37,650 nucleotides of DNA from SVTX01 sp964526505 (GTDB lineage: Bacteria; Bacillota; Clostridia; Oscillospirales; CAG-272), in the NCBI GenBank assembly GCA_964526505.1, contig CAZGJC010000016.1:1-37650 (forward strand), read 5' to 3'. Numbering within the stretch: position 1 is the first letter of the stretch; each line of letters opens with the position of its first letter. Both the position numbers and the translations under genes were made by a program. Positions 26,005 through 32,915 of the stretch are shown here, in pieces. The notes under the pieces were generated by a model. It saw only the letters and a list, made by a program, of their open reading frames with translations, was not told the DNA's origin and did no database searches.

Positions 26005-26892
26005 TTATAAACCACGAAAAATCGAATATGGAACGATAGCGTCATATTCTCCGCTTTTGATATTGCTTACGGCAAACATCGCATCGGTGCAAATTTCGTG
26101 TGTTTTTCCATTATGTACGTACGAAACGGTTATTCGTTCGGCATTCATAATTACAAGTGCGGACGTGCCGTTTACGGTGTTTATCGAGGTGATTCTCATA
26201 GAAGTGTATTGCGGTTTTGACGGATGAATTCCGAGTAAAAAATCATCCAAAATTCGTTTATCGACGAAATTGCCACACGCTTTTTCATCTACTATAATAA
26301 CGGGTTTTCCGCTCATCGGGTCTCGTATCAAATTACCGCTGTCTGTAAGAGCGTTAAGTTCTATTTCTTCTTTTCCGAAACGTATTCGGACAACACAACT
26401 CTTTACTTCTTTTTTTCTGAAAATAAATCTACCGCCCCACACCGAAAAAATACCCGCCGATATTGCAAGCATAGCAAATCCCCAAACGGATAGGCTGTCG
26501 CCACCCTCGGAACCGAAGGTTATGCCGGACTTATTAACCAAATTAAAAAGTGCTGTCATTATACCTCCGACGGTCATCGACACGGCAAAAAACAGCAATG
26601 CGGAGATTGCGGTTGCTTTAAACTGCTTTTTTCGGTGAAAAACAATTGCGGAAATAAGCAGGCAGGACAACAAGTCCGAAATCAATGATATAACGCTTGT
26701 GGTATTTACAACGAGAGAAATAACCGAGTATAGTCCGCCTATTGCCGAGGCTATAATCATTTTTTTGACTGAAAATAAACGCCTTAAAATCTTTGTGCTT
26801 ATATAAAGGCAAAGATAATCCATACTGAAATTGACAAGAAATAAAATGTCGGCATAAACGTAGGTCTCCGTAATATCACCTCCATAGCCCAT
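26005..26892 (-). CDS. spoIIGA: Sigma-E processing peptidase SpoIIGA
   Basis: A membrane-bound aspartic-type protease that cleaves pro-sigma-E at the sporulation septum. The N-terminal half has about five transmembrane helices starting with VYADILFLVNFSMDYLCLY. The C-terminal half holds the catalytic ALTDSGNLIRDP motif (Asp184), and the end is EYDAIVPYSIF. The 295-aa length fits the family. The start is uncertain. The ATG at 26892 has no ribosome binding site and lies at the predicted transcription start, whereas a perfect GGAGGTGAT (26875-26883) lies inside the ORF and is followed only by ATT (26874) and ACG (26871). A non-standard start would give TETYVYADIL at the N-terminus, close to where homologues begin. 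Upstream of sigE in the usual order. Confidence 0.92.
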   Translation of the reverse strand: MGYGGDITETYVYADILFLVNFSMDYLCLYISTKILRRLFSVKKMIIASAIGGLYSVISLVVNTTSVISLISDLLSCLLISAIVFHRKKQFKATAISALLFFAVSMTVGGIMTALFNLVNKSGITFGSEGGDSLSVWGFAMLAISAGIFSVWGGRFIFRKKEVKSCVVRIRFGKEEIELNALTDSGNLIRDPMSGKPVIIVDEKACGNFVDKRILDDFLLGIHPSKPQYTSMRITSINTVNGTSALVIMNAERITVSYVHNGKTHEICTDAMFAVSNIKSGEYDAIVPYSIFRGL

Positions 26893-26896
26893 TTAA

Positions 26897-26929
26897 ATTA
26901 TACACCACCGATGGCGGAAATTTTGTCGA
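26897..26929 (-). promoter_or_regulatory. spoIIGA promoter with 21-nt spacer and overlapping 0A-box-like site
   Basis: On the minus strand TCGACA (26924-26929) is separated by 21 nt from TATAAT (26897-26902). The B. subtilis spoIIG promoter also has an abnormally long spacer (22 bp) and is activated by Spo0A bound over its -35. Here TTTGTCGAT (26922-26930, plus strand) is an 0A-box match with one mismatch and overlaps the -35. Predicted transcription starts at about 26890. Confidence 0.6.
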
Positions 26930-26990
26930 TTTGAATAACGCAAGGTGAAAATTTAATTGTCCCCAATGTGAATTTTTTTATAAAAAAGTA

Positions 26991-27019
26991 TTGACATATT
27001 TATAAAAAAATGATATAAT
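26991..27019 (+). promoter_or_regulatory. Near-ideal sigma-A promoter for rpmE
   Basis: TTGACA (26991-26996), 17-nt spacer, TATAAT (27014-27019), with an extended -10 (TGA directly before it). It is the best promoter match in the window and fits a ribosomal protein gene. Confidence 0.9.
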
Positions 27020-27035
27020 TAATCCACTTGTGAAA

Positions 27036-27055
27036 TCACTGTCAAAGAACAGTGA
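27036..27055 (+). promoter_or_regulatory. Hairpin in the rpmE leader
   Basis: TCACTGT (27036-27042) pairs with ACAGTGA (27049-27055) over a 6-nt loop, 12 nt before the GAGGTGA ribosome binding site. Ribosomal-protein leaders often bind their own product, and L31 leader RNA motifs are known in several phyla; whether this is one is unproven. Confidence 0.45.
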
Positions 27056-27078
27056 AGAAATTTTGTGAGGTGAAAATA

Positions 27079-27288
27079 ATGAAACAGAACATCCATCCCC
27101 AGTACGAAGAGTGCGTAATCAGATGTGCGTGCGGTGAGTCCGTAAAGACAAGATCTACAAAGGGCGGAGAACTCAGAGTTGAAATTTGCTCTAAGTGTCA
27201 CCCCTTCTTTACAGGTAAGCAGAAGTTTGTTGACGCAGGCGGACGTGTAGACAAGTTCAAGAGAAGACTTGAGGGCTCCAAGAAGTAA
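27079..27288 (+). CDS. rpmE: 50S ribosomal protein L31, zinc-binding form
   Basis: A 69-aa large-subunit protein that bridges the subunits. Four cysteines (Cys16, Cys18, Cys37, Cys40) form the zinc site of the C+ type, with the family's NIHPQYEEC start and CSKCHPFFTGKQKFVDAGGRVDKF core. I place the start at the ATG at 27079 after GAGGTGA; an ATG 27 nt upstream would overlap the leader hairpin. Monocistronic, with its own promoter and terminator. Confidence 0.97.
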   Translation: MKQNIHPQYEECVIRCACGESVKTRSTKGGELRVEICSKCHPFFTGKQKFVDAGGRVDKFKRRLEGSKK

Positions 27289-27314
27289 TATCCTGAGGGA
27301 TTTTACGGTGCGAT

Positions 27315-27350
27315 AAAAGGATTGCGACATAAAATTGCAATCCTTTTTTT
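27315..27350 (+). terminator. Rho-independent terminator after rpmE
   Basis: AAAAGGATTGC (27315-27325) pairs with GCAATCCTTTT (27337-27347) across an 11-nt loop, and the T run continues to 27350. Confidence 0.88.
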
Positions 27351-27425
27351 CTGTTTATATTTTATTTGTATGCGGTTTTTTGATTATAATAAAGCGAAAC
27401 TTTGTTTGCGGAGGTGACGGTGGTG

Positions 27426-28718
27426 ATGGAATTTGACGGAAAAAATTTATCAAAGGCAATTCTTGTCGGAATAATTACGGATAAAGTTACGAGTTCAGAG
27501 GTGGAAAAATCGCTTGCGGAACTTGAAAGGCTTTTAAATACGGCGGGTGGAGAAGTTTTTTGTACGGTTACGCAAAATAAATCTACGCTTGAAGCACGAA
27601 CGCTGATAGGAAGCGGTAAGGTAAACGAGATATCAGACCTTTGCAAAAATAACGGAATTAATCTGGTTGTTTTCGATGAAGAACTTTCCCCGTCTCAGAT
27701 ACGAAATCTTGAAGATGATATAGGAAATGATGTGAGAGTTATTGACCGTTCCATGCTTATTCTTGATATTTTTGCTTTGCATGCAGTAAGTGGCGAGGGA
27801 AAATTGCAAGTTGAATTGGCTCAACTGAAATACACCGCACCGAGGCTTATAGGTCGGGAGAAAGATATGTCACGTCTCGGCGGAGGAATCGGAACGAGAG
27901 GACCCGGCGAATCAAAACTTGAAAGTGACCGCAGACACATAAAACGCAGAATTGTTGCACTTGAAGAAGAACTTGAAGTGCTTGATAAAAACAGGCGTGT
28001 AAAACGAGCGTCAAGAGACAGAAGCGGTATACCGCAGATAGCGATTGTGGGATATACTAATGCAGGGAAATCCACGTTGCTGAATCGTTTGACCGATGCG
28101 GGTATTCTTGCGGAAGACAAACTTTTTGCAACGCTTGACCCGACCACACGCAAATTTGAATTACCAAGCGGAGAGCAAGTCTTGCTTACGGATACAGTAG
28201 GATTTATACGAAAATTACCACACCATTTGGTCAATGCGTTTAAGTCGACGCTTGATGAAGCGGTGTATTCTGATATTATTATGATACTTTGCGATGCGTC
28301 TGATGACGAGTGTCGTTCGCAACTTGAATGTACCGAAAAGACACTTGAAGAACTCGGTGCCGGCGGTAAGCCTACGATTTATGTATTTAACAAGTGTGAC
28401 AGAGAAGTATCCGAGAGCATAAATACGAACTTCGGCGGAGATGATACACACGCAGTATATATATCGGCACTCACCGGATACGGATGTGACAAACTTGCAG
28501 ACGTGATACAAACAGTAATCCACGAGGGAAAAAGAAGAGTAATATTTAAAATTCCCAATGGGGAACTTTCGGCAATGAACACGCTATACAAAAATTCGAC
28601 GGTCGAAGACGTGGAATACGGTGCGGAATTTGTAACAGTTACTGCCGTTGTTGACGAAAAAACGCACGGAATGATGAAAAAATATGACGAAAATTATCCC
28701 ATAGAGGAAGAAGAATAA
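27426..28718 (+). CDS. hflX: GTPase HflX
   Basis: A ribosome-associated GTPase that splits stalled or stressed 70S ribosomes. The 430-aa protein has the HflX N-terminal domain (KAILVGIITDK to LEARTLIGSGKVNEI, then DRSMLILDIFALHA), the glycine-rich linker SRLGGGIGTRGPGESKLE, and a G domain with P-loop GYTNAGKS, switch FATLDPTTR, DTVGF and the NKCD motif. The start is not certain. GGAGG (27410-27414) is followed by GTG at 27420 and 27423 and ATG at 27426; I chose ATG, and GTG at 27423 has the better spacing. A TATAAT lies at 27385-27390 without a good -35. First of a likely four-gene run with yigZ, tatD and a MATE gene. Confidence 0.94.
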   Translation: MEFDGKNLSKAILVGIITDKVTSSEVEKSLAELERLLNTAGGEVFCTVTQNKSTLEARTLIGSGKVNEISDLCKNNGINLVVFDEELSPSQIRNLEDDIGNDVRVIDRSMLILDIFALHAVSGEGKLQVELAQLKYTAPRLIGREKDMSRLGGGIGTRGPGESKLESDRRHIKRRIVALEEELEVLDKNRRVKRASRDRSGIPQIAIVGYTNAGKSTLLNRLTDAGILAEDKLFATLDPTTRKFELPSGEQVLLTDTVGFIRKLPHHLVNAFKSTLDEAVYSDIIMILCDASDDECRSQLECTEKTLEELGAGGKPTIYVFNKCDREVSESINTNFGGDDTHAVYISALTGYGCDKLADVIQTVIHEGKRRVIFKIPNGELSAMNTLYKNSTVEDVEYGAEFVTVTAVVDEKTHGMMKKYDENYPIEEEE

Positions 28719-28744
28719 AAATATTTTTCGGAAAGGAGAGACCG

Positions 28745-29383
28745 ATGTCGGAATTGCAAACACCCGAATTATATACTACACTTGAAGGCGAAGGAGGCGA
28801 CGAATTTGAAGAGCGACGTTCTGTTTTTATAGGACACGCAAAGCACGTAACAAGCGAAGAAGAAGCACAGGAATATGTTAAGGGACTGAAACGTGAATAT
28901 GCCGATGCAACTCACAACGTTTGGGCATATATTCTAAAAGGCGGGATAATTGCACGTTATTCGGACGACGGAGAACCTCAGGGAACAGCCGGTGTGCCGG
29001 TTCTTGATACGATAAGAAAAAGCGGTGTTGAGGACGCAGTTGTTGTTGCGACAAGGTATTTTGGCGGAATTTTGCTTGGGGCAGGCGGTCTTGTGAGAGC
29101 ATATTCGCACTGTGCGAAAATCGCACTTGAAGCGGCGAAAATTATAACTTACGAAAAATATTCGGTATACGAACTTGACTGTTCATATTCGGATTATCAA
29201 AAATATATTGCAATCCTTCCTCAATACGGAGCGATTACAGACAGTACGGATTTTTCGGACAGAGTGCGGTTAAGATTTGCACTGAAAAGCGTTACAGTGC
29301 AACCTTTACTTGACAGAATAAGGGAAATTTCGGCAGGCACGGACTGTCCGACGTTTATTGAGGAGAGGTTTGATTACAGATGA
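28745..29383 (+). CDS. yigZ: YigZ/IMPACT family protein (UPF0029)
   Basis: A 212-aa protein of the conserved YigZ/IMPACT family, whose bacterial role is not settled; a link to translation control has been proposed through eukaryotic IMPACT. The N-terminal domain carries RRSVFIGHAKHV, ADATHNVWAYIL, DDGEPQGTAGVP and the signature ATRYFGGILLGAGGLVRAYS; the C-terminal third is the small ferredoxin-like domain. AAGGAG precedes the ATG. It overlaps tatD by 4 bases (ATGA). Confidence 0.93.
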   Translation: MSELQTPELYTTLEGEGGDEFEERRSVFIGHAKHVTSEEEAQEYVKGLKREYADATHNVWAYILKGGIIARYSDDGEPQGTAGVPVLDTIRKSGVEDAVVVATRYFGGILLGAGGLVRAYSHCAKIALEAAKIITYEKYSVYELDCSYSDYQKYIAILPQYGAITDSTDFSDRVRLRFALKSVTVQPLLDRIREISAGTDCPTFIEERFDYR

Positions 29384-30411
29384 AATATAAACTTTTTGAC
29401 TCACATGCACACTATTATGACGAGAAATTTGAAGGTTTTGAAGGCGGTGCGAAAAGGCTTTTGGAGTCGGCGGAGTTTGGCGACAAGGTGGGGTGTGTTA
29501 TAAATATAGCGAGCAACCCCGAAAACTCAAAAATCGTTATGGAACAAGCGAAAAAATACGATTTTATGTACTGTGCGGTGGGGATACATCCTACCGATGC
29601 ACAGGTCTTGGGAGGGTCCGTGGAGGACAATATCAGGGCAATAGAGGACTATTTGAGGGCTGACAGAAGTGTCTGCGAGGACAACACGGGGGCTTTGGTG
29701 GATGACAGAGGAATTTGCGAGGACAATGCATGGGCTTTGGTGGCTGGCAGAGGTGTCTGTGAGGACAATGCAGGGACTTTGAGGGCTGACAAAGGGGCTT
29801 GTGAGGACAATGGCGGTGAGTCGTGTTCCGATTGTGGCATTGCTTTTGATACAGGCAAGTCGGGTTTCGGTAAAATCGGGGCAATCGGAAAAATCGGAAA
29901 AAACAAAATTGTGGCAATCGGAGAGATAGGTCTTGACTACTATTGGGAACCTGTTGACAAGGAGTTACAGCGGATTTATTTTGAGCGTCAGATGGAACTT
30001 GCGTTGAAGTACGATTTCCCCGTTATTATTCACGACAGGGACGCACACGGGGACGTTTTTGACATTATACGAAAATATCCGGGTGTGCGTGGAGTGATAC
30101 ATTCTTGCAGTATGAAAGCGGAGATGGCAAGGCAACTTTGCAACATGGGTTGGTACATTTCTTTTTCCGGTACTGTCACGTTTAAAAATGCGGAAAGTGT
30201 ACGGACGACGTGTGCGTCGGTGCCTCTTGACAGAATACTGTCCGAAACGGACGCACCGTATCTCGCTCCCGTTCCGTTCAGGGGCAAGTTAAACAATTCC
30301 ATGCTTATGGAGAACACTGTAAAGGAAATTGCAAGAGTTCATGGTGTGACATACGAGGAGATGCTCAAAATAACAAATGAAAATGCCGAAAGGCTATTTG
30401 GGTTAAGGTAA
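29380..30411 (+). CDS. tatD: TatD-family metal-dependent DNase with internal repeat insertion
   Basis: A 343-aa TIM-barrel hydrolase, likely a 3'-5' exonuclease for DNA. Metal ligands are visible: His9 and His11 (DSHAHYYD), Glu182 in AIGEIGLDYYW, His in FPVIIHDRD, His in GVIHSCS and Asp in LSETDAPYL. TatD proteins usually have about 255-265 aa. The excess is an insertion of about 80 residues (92-174) just before the KIVAIGEIGLDYYW strand, made mainly of four 14-residue repeats with the core CEDN, followed by a Gly/Ile/Lys-rich bridge. All catalytic parts flank it intact, so it may loop out. It overlaps yigZ by 4 bases. Confidence 0.93.
   Translation: MKYKLFDSHAHYYDEKFEGFEGGAKRLLESAEFGDKVGCVINIASNPENSKIVMEQAKKYDFMYCAVGIHPTDAQVLGGSVEDNIRAIEDYLRADRSVCEDNTGALVDDRGICEDNAWALVAGRGVCEDNAGTLRADKGACEDNGGESCSDCGIAFDTGKSGFGKIGAIGKIGKNKIVAIGEIGLDYYWEPVDKELQRIYFERQMELALKYDFPVIIHDRDAHGDVFDIIRKYPGVRGVIHSCSMKAEMARQLCNMGWYISFSGTVTFKNAESVRTTCASVPLDRILSETDAPYLAPVPFRGKLNNSMLMENTVKEIARVHGVTYEEMLKITNENAERLFGLR
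29653..29820 (+). repeat. 42-bp tandem repeat, four copies, inside tatD
   Basis: Four adjacent 42-bp units start at 29653, 29695, 29737 and 29779. Each encodes 14 residues beginning with Leu and containing a GxCEDN core (copies read LRADRSVCEDNTGA, LVDDRGICEDNAWA, LVAGRGVCEDNAGT, LRADKGACEDNGGE). The unit keeps frame because 42 is a multiple of three. Copies differ at several bases, so the expansion is not brand new, but copy number could still vary between strains. Confidence 0.92.
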
Positions 30412-30475
30412 AGGTCGGAACACGGTTAATTTTTTTACCAAAAACACAGAAAGGAACATTTTATATTACACGGTC

Positions 30476-31804
30476 ATGAAGATACAACTTTCAGATCATT
30501 TTAATTACAACAAGTTATTGAGATTTACGTTACCGAGCATAGCGATGATGGTATTTGCGTCGATATACGGCGTTGTGGACGGATTTTTCGTCTCCAACTT
30601 TGCCGGTGAGACGGAATTTGCGGCGTTGAACTTTATATATCCGTTTATCGGTATGCTGGGAGCGGTTGGATTTATGCTCGGAGCGGGCGGTTCGGCATTG
30701 ATATCGAAGAACATGGGCGAGGGGAACAGAGAGAAAGCCCAAAGTTTATTTTCGCTTACTGTTTACGTATCCATTATTACGGGTGTTATTCTGTCCGTAC
30801 TCGGCATAATTTTCATTCGTCCCATAGCGTCGCTTATGGGAGCGGAGGGAAAAATGCTTGACGATTGCGTTCTTTACGGCAGGATAGTGTTATCGGCGTT
30901 GCCTGCGTTTATGCTTCAAATGGAATTTCAGACGTTTTTCGTGACGGCGGAAGTGCCGAAATTAGGGTTATATTCGACCTTAATATCCGGTATTACAAAC
31001 ATGGTACTTGACGCATTATTTGTGGGAGTATTACCGTGGGGGCTTGCAGGAGCGGCCGCGGCAACTGCGGTAAGTCAGTTAATTGGCGGAATTATACCGA
31101 TAATATATTTTTGTCGTCCCAACAAGAGTCTTTTGAAATTAGGACGTGCGGATTTTGACGGAGGAGCGTTAGTTAAGATATGCACGAACGGTTCGTCCGA
31201 ACTTTTAAGCAATATTTCAATGTCACTTGTGAGTATGCTTTACAATATTCAGTTATTGAAATATGAAGGAGAGAACGGTGTTTCCGCATACGGTGTTCTT
31301 ATGTACGTCAACTTTGTATTTATCGCCATGTTTATAGGTTACTCGGTTGGAATTGCACCGATTGTAAGTTACAATTACGGTTCGGAGAACAAAAAGGAGT
31401 TAAGAAACCTATTACGCAAGAGCGTTGTTTTAATATCGGCAACTGCAATTGTGATGGTGGTTTTAGGCGAAGTTTTAGCGGAGCCGTTATCAAAATTATT
31501 TGTGGGTAAAAACGAAGAACTTTTAGCCTTGACTTTAAGAGGATTCCGAATTTATTCATTCTCGTTCTTATTTGCGGGATTTGCGATTTTCGGGTCATCG
31601 TTCTTTACTGCACTCAACGACGGTTTAACGTCTGCGATAATCTCATTTTTGAGAACGCTTATATTCCAGATTGCCGCAGTTATTATTTTACCGTTAATAC
31701 TCGGAACAGACGGCATATGGCTTTCGATTGTTATTGCCGAAGTTATGGCGGTTGTGGTTACCGTTATATTTATGGCAGGCAAGAGAAAGAAGTACGGGTA
31801 TTGA
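30476..31804 (+). CDS. MATE family efflux transporter
   Basis: A 442-aa membrane antiporter of the multidrug and toxic compound extrusion family, about twelve helices. The N-terminal LPSIAMMVFASIYGVVDGFFVSNFAGE segment and the FMLGAGGSALISKNMGEG region are typical of the NorM/MepA-like bacterial branch; the second half repeats the pattern (FIGYSVGIAPIVSYNYG). The start ATG at 30476 has only AAGGA about 20 nt upstream, so translation may be weak or coupled. Substrates cannot be predicted. Probably the last gene of the hflX transcript. Confidence 0.93.
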   Translation: MKIQLSDHFNYNKLLRFTLPSIAMMVFASIYGVVDGFFVSNFAGETEFAALNFIYPFIGMLGAVGFMLGAGGSALISKNMGEGNREKAQSLFSLTVYVSIITGVILSVLGIIFIRPIASLMGAEGKMLDDCVLYGRIVLSALPAFMLQMEFQTFFVTAEVPKLGLYSTLISGITNMVLDALFVGVLPWGLAGAAAATAVSQLIGGIIPIIYFCRPNKSLLKLGRADFDGGALVKICTNGSSELLSNISMSLVSMLYNIQLLKYEGENGVSAYGVLMYVNFVFIAMFIGYSVGIAPIVSYNYGSENKKELRNLLRKSVVLISATAIVMVVLGEVLAEPLSKLFVGKNEELLALTLRGFRIYSFSFLFAGFAIFGSSFFTALNDGLTSAIISFLRTLIFQIAAVIILPLILGTDGIWLSIVIAEVMAVVVTVIFMAGKRKKYGY

Positions 31805-31840
31805 TTGGCAAAAGCGGAGAATTCTTACAGAATATATAAA

Positions 31841-31874
31841 AATCCCAATTATCGGTGAGGTAATTGGGGTTTTT
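31841..31874 (+). terminator. Rho-independent terminator after the MATE gene
   Basis: AATCCCAATTA (31841-31851) pairs with TAATTGGGGTT (31861-31871) with one G-T pair and a 9-nt loop; T run to 31874. The first hairpin of the downstream repeat array begins at the next base. Confidence 0.85.
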
Positions 31875-32084
31875 ACTTTCTGTTACGACAGAAAGTGTTC
31901 AAAGAACGTTTTTTACGACACTTTCTGTCATCAGCAACAGAAAGTGTTCGAAGAATGCTTTTTTTCTGATATTTATTTTTTTATGATACTTATTTTTTGG
32001 ATACTTTCTGTCCACGTTGACAGAAAGTATTTAAAGAATATTTCTTTTTCTTGACACTTTCTGTCACCAGCAACAGAAAGTGTC
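31875..32084. repeat. Array of four related inverted-repeat hairpins
   Basis: Four copies of a palindromic unit, ACACTTTCTGT-loop-ACAGAAAGTGT: 31875-31896 (9-bp arms, 4-nt loop), 31918-31947 (11-bp arms), 32001-32030 (12-bp arms, 6-nt loop) and 32053-32084 (12-bp arms). Copy 3 has ATACTTTC/GAAAGTAT, a C-G to T-A change present in both arms. A tail of the type YYRAAGARYRY follows each copy and is mostly followed by T6-7. No gene reads through credibly. This looks like a REP/MITE-like repeat family or a set of structured RNAs. Confidence 0.85.
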
Positions 32085-32096
32085 CAAAGAGTGCCG

Positions 32097-32185
32097 TTTA
32101 AGGGGAGGAAATTTGATTTTTCAACACGAGATTTTTCGGAGAAAAAATCCTCGTGTCTCAAATCTGCATACTTCCTCCCCTTAAA
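32097..32185. repeat. Long 89-bp imperfect inverted repeat
   Basis: TTTAAGGGGAGGAA (32097-32110) is the exact reverse complement of TTCCTCCCCTTAAA (32172-32185). Inside, ATTTGA/TCAAAT (32111-32116 and 32158-32163) and ACACGAG/CTCGTGT (32124-32130 and 32150-32156, continued by an A/T stem with one bulge) also pair. About 33 bp can form in one long hairpin. The terminal perfect 14-bp arms look like a small non-autonomous mobile element. Confidence 0.8.
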
Positions 32186-32203
32186 GAACCCCACCTTGAA
32201 TGG

Positions 32204-32340
32204 CACAGCCGTGAAGAACTTCACCGGCGTGGGCAATGTTATGAGGAATTATAAGACTGCACTTGATATCGCAATGTTACGAATCAACTGCGGTATTCGA
32301 AGCGAAGTGGAGAATACAAACATCATTTAAGAAAATGATG
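32204..32340. repeat. Further inverted repeats in the same non-coding stretch
   Basis: Three more palindromes follow: CACAGCCGTGAA/TTCACCGGCGTG (32204-32231, GAAC loop, two bulges), GTATTC/GAATAC (32293-32298 and 32312-32317), and CATCATTT/AAATGATG (32321-32328 and 32333-32340, 4-nt loop). The last could act as a weak terminator for the leftward small gene that ends at 32357. Together with the two preceding entries they make 31875-32340 a mosaic of inverted repeats. Confidence 0.6.
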
Positions 32341-32356
32341 GGATTGGAGGGGAAAG

Positions 32357-32632
32357 TTACTCTTTATCAAAGTGATATTTATGGGGTTTGGGATTATTTT
32401 TTACGTTTGTTGTATCAACGAAGAAGTCACTTTGTGCGGTTACGGTATTATTATCGGGGGAAGTGGTATATGCAGGGCGATTTTTGGGGTTTACGTTCAT
32501 TTCCGTCCACGCTTGATTGGGAACCGAGGGAATTGGGTTTTGAGTTTCGATTTCTATTTTCTTTTTTCGCTCGCTCGGTGTGAGTTTTTGGATTTTTGTT
32601 TTGTGTGTTTCCTTGCCATTTAAATTGTTCAT
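32357..32632 (-). CDS. Small hydrophilic protein, unknown
   Basis: A 91-aa leftward ORF, not recognised. Support is the textbook ribosome binding site AAAGGAG, 8 nt upstream of ATG on the minus strand. The protein is Lys/Asn/Pro/Thr-rich with no transmembrane or signal segment: a basic N-terminus with PSERKKKIEIETQNPIP, then an Asn/Thr/Pro-rich middle and an ending KPHKYHFDKE. It is probably disordered. The competing rightward ORF over the same bases lacks a ribosome binding site. It is isolated between the repeat mosaic and the EF-G-like gene's promoter. The 280 bp to its right are A/T-rich with no other gene. Confidence 0.5.
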   Translation of the reverse strand: MNNLNGKETHKTKIQKLTPSERKKKIEIETQNPIPSVPNQAWTEMNVNPKNRPAYTTSPDNNTVTAQSDFFVDTTNVKNNPKPHKYHFDKE

Positions 32633-32796
32633 TTTTTATCTCCTTTACGGGTATATTTTATTTTACAACAATAGTTTGTCCGAATTTGTAAAACATATAC
32701 GGCAAAACGGATAAAACGAATTTGAAATTGTCGGAAGTATACAAAATACAGACTTCAAGTTCTACGATTTGAATATCAAAATATCCACAAAAAACA

Positions 32797-32825
32797 TTGA
32801 TTTTTTTGCGAAAATACTGTATAAT
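32797..32825 (+). promoter_or_regulatory. Sigma-A promoter for the EF-G-like gene
   Basis: TTGATT (32797-32802), 17-nt spacer, TATAAT (32820-32825), giving a leader of about 85 nt. Confidence 0.75.
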
Positions 32826-32915
32826 TTACATATACCGTTTAGAATTATTATGGTTGGTTAATTTATTCATTATAGAAAGGTAATCACAGTTTCGTGTGAT
32901 AAAGGAAAACCCCAA

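Noticed and set aside
29633..29917. Minus-strand ORFs with tandem repeats opposite tatD
   Set aside because: They are shadows of the 42-bp repeat in the real tatD frame, which has all catalytic motifs on either side.
31875..32084. CRISPR array reading of the four spaced repeats
   Set aside because: The units are long palindromes at irregular spacing (43, 83 and 52 bp) with related, T-rich intervals instead of unique spacers, and no cas gene is near.
31728..32583. Short ORFs on both strands across the repeat mosaic
   Set aside because: They are translations of inverted repeats, lack ribosome binding sites, and both strands give similar peptides as expected from palindromes.
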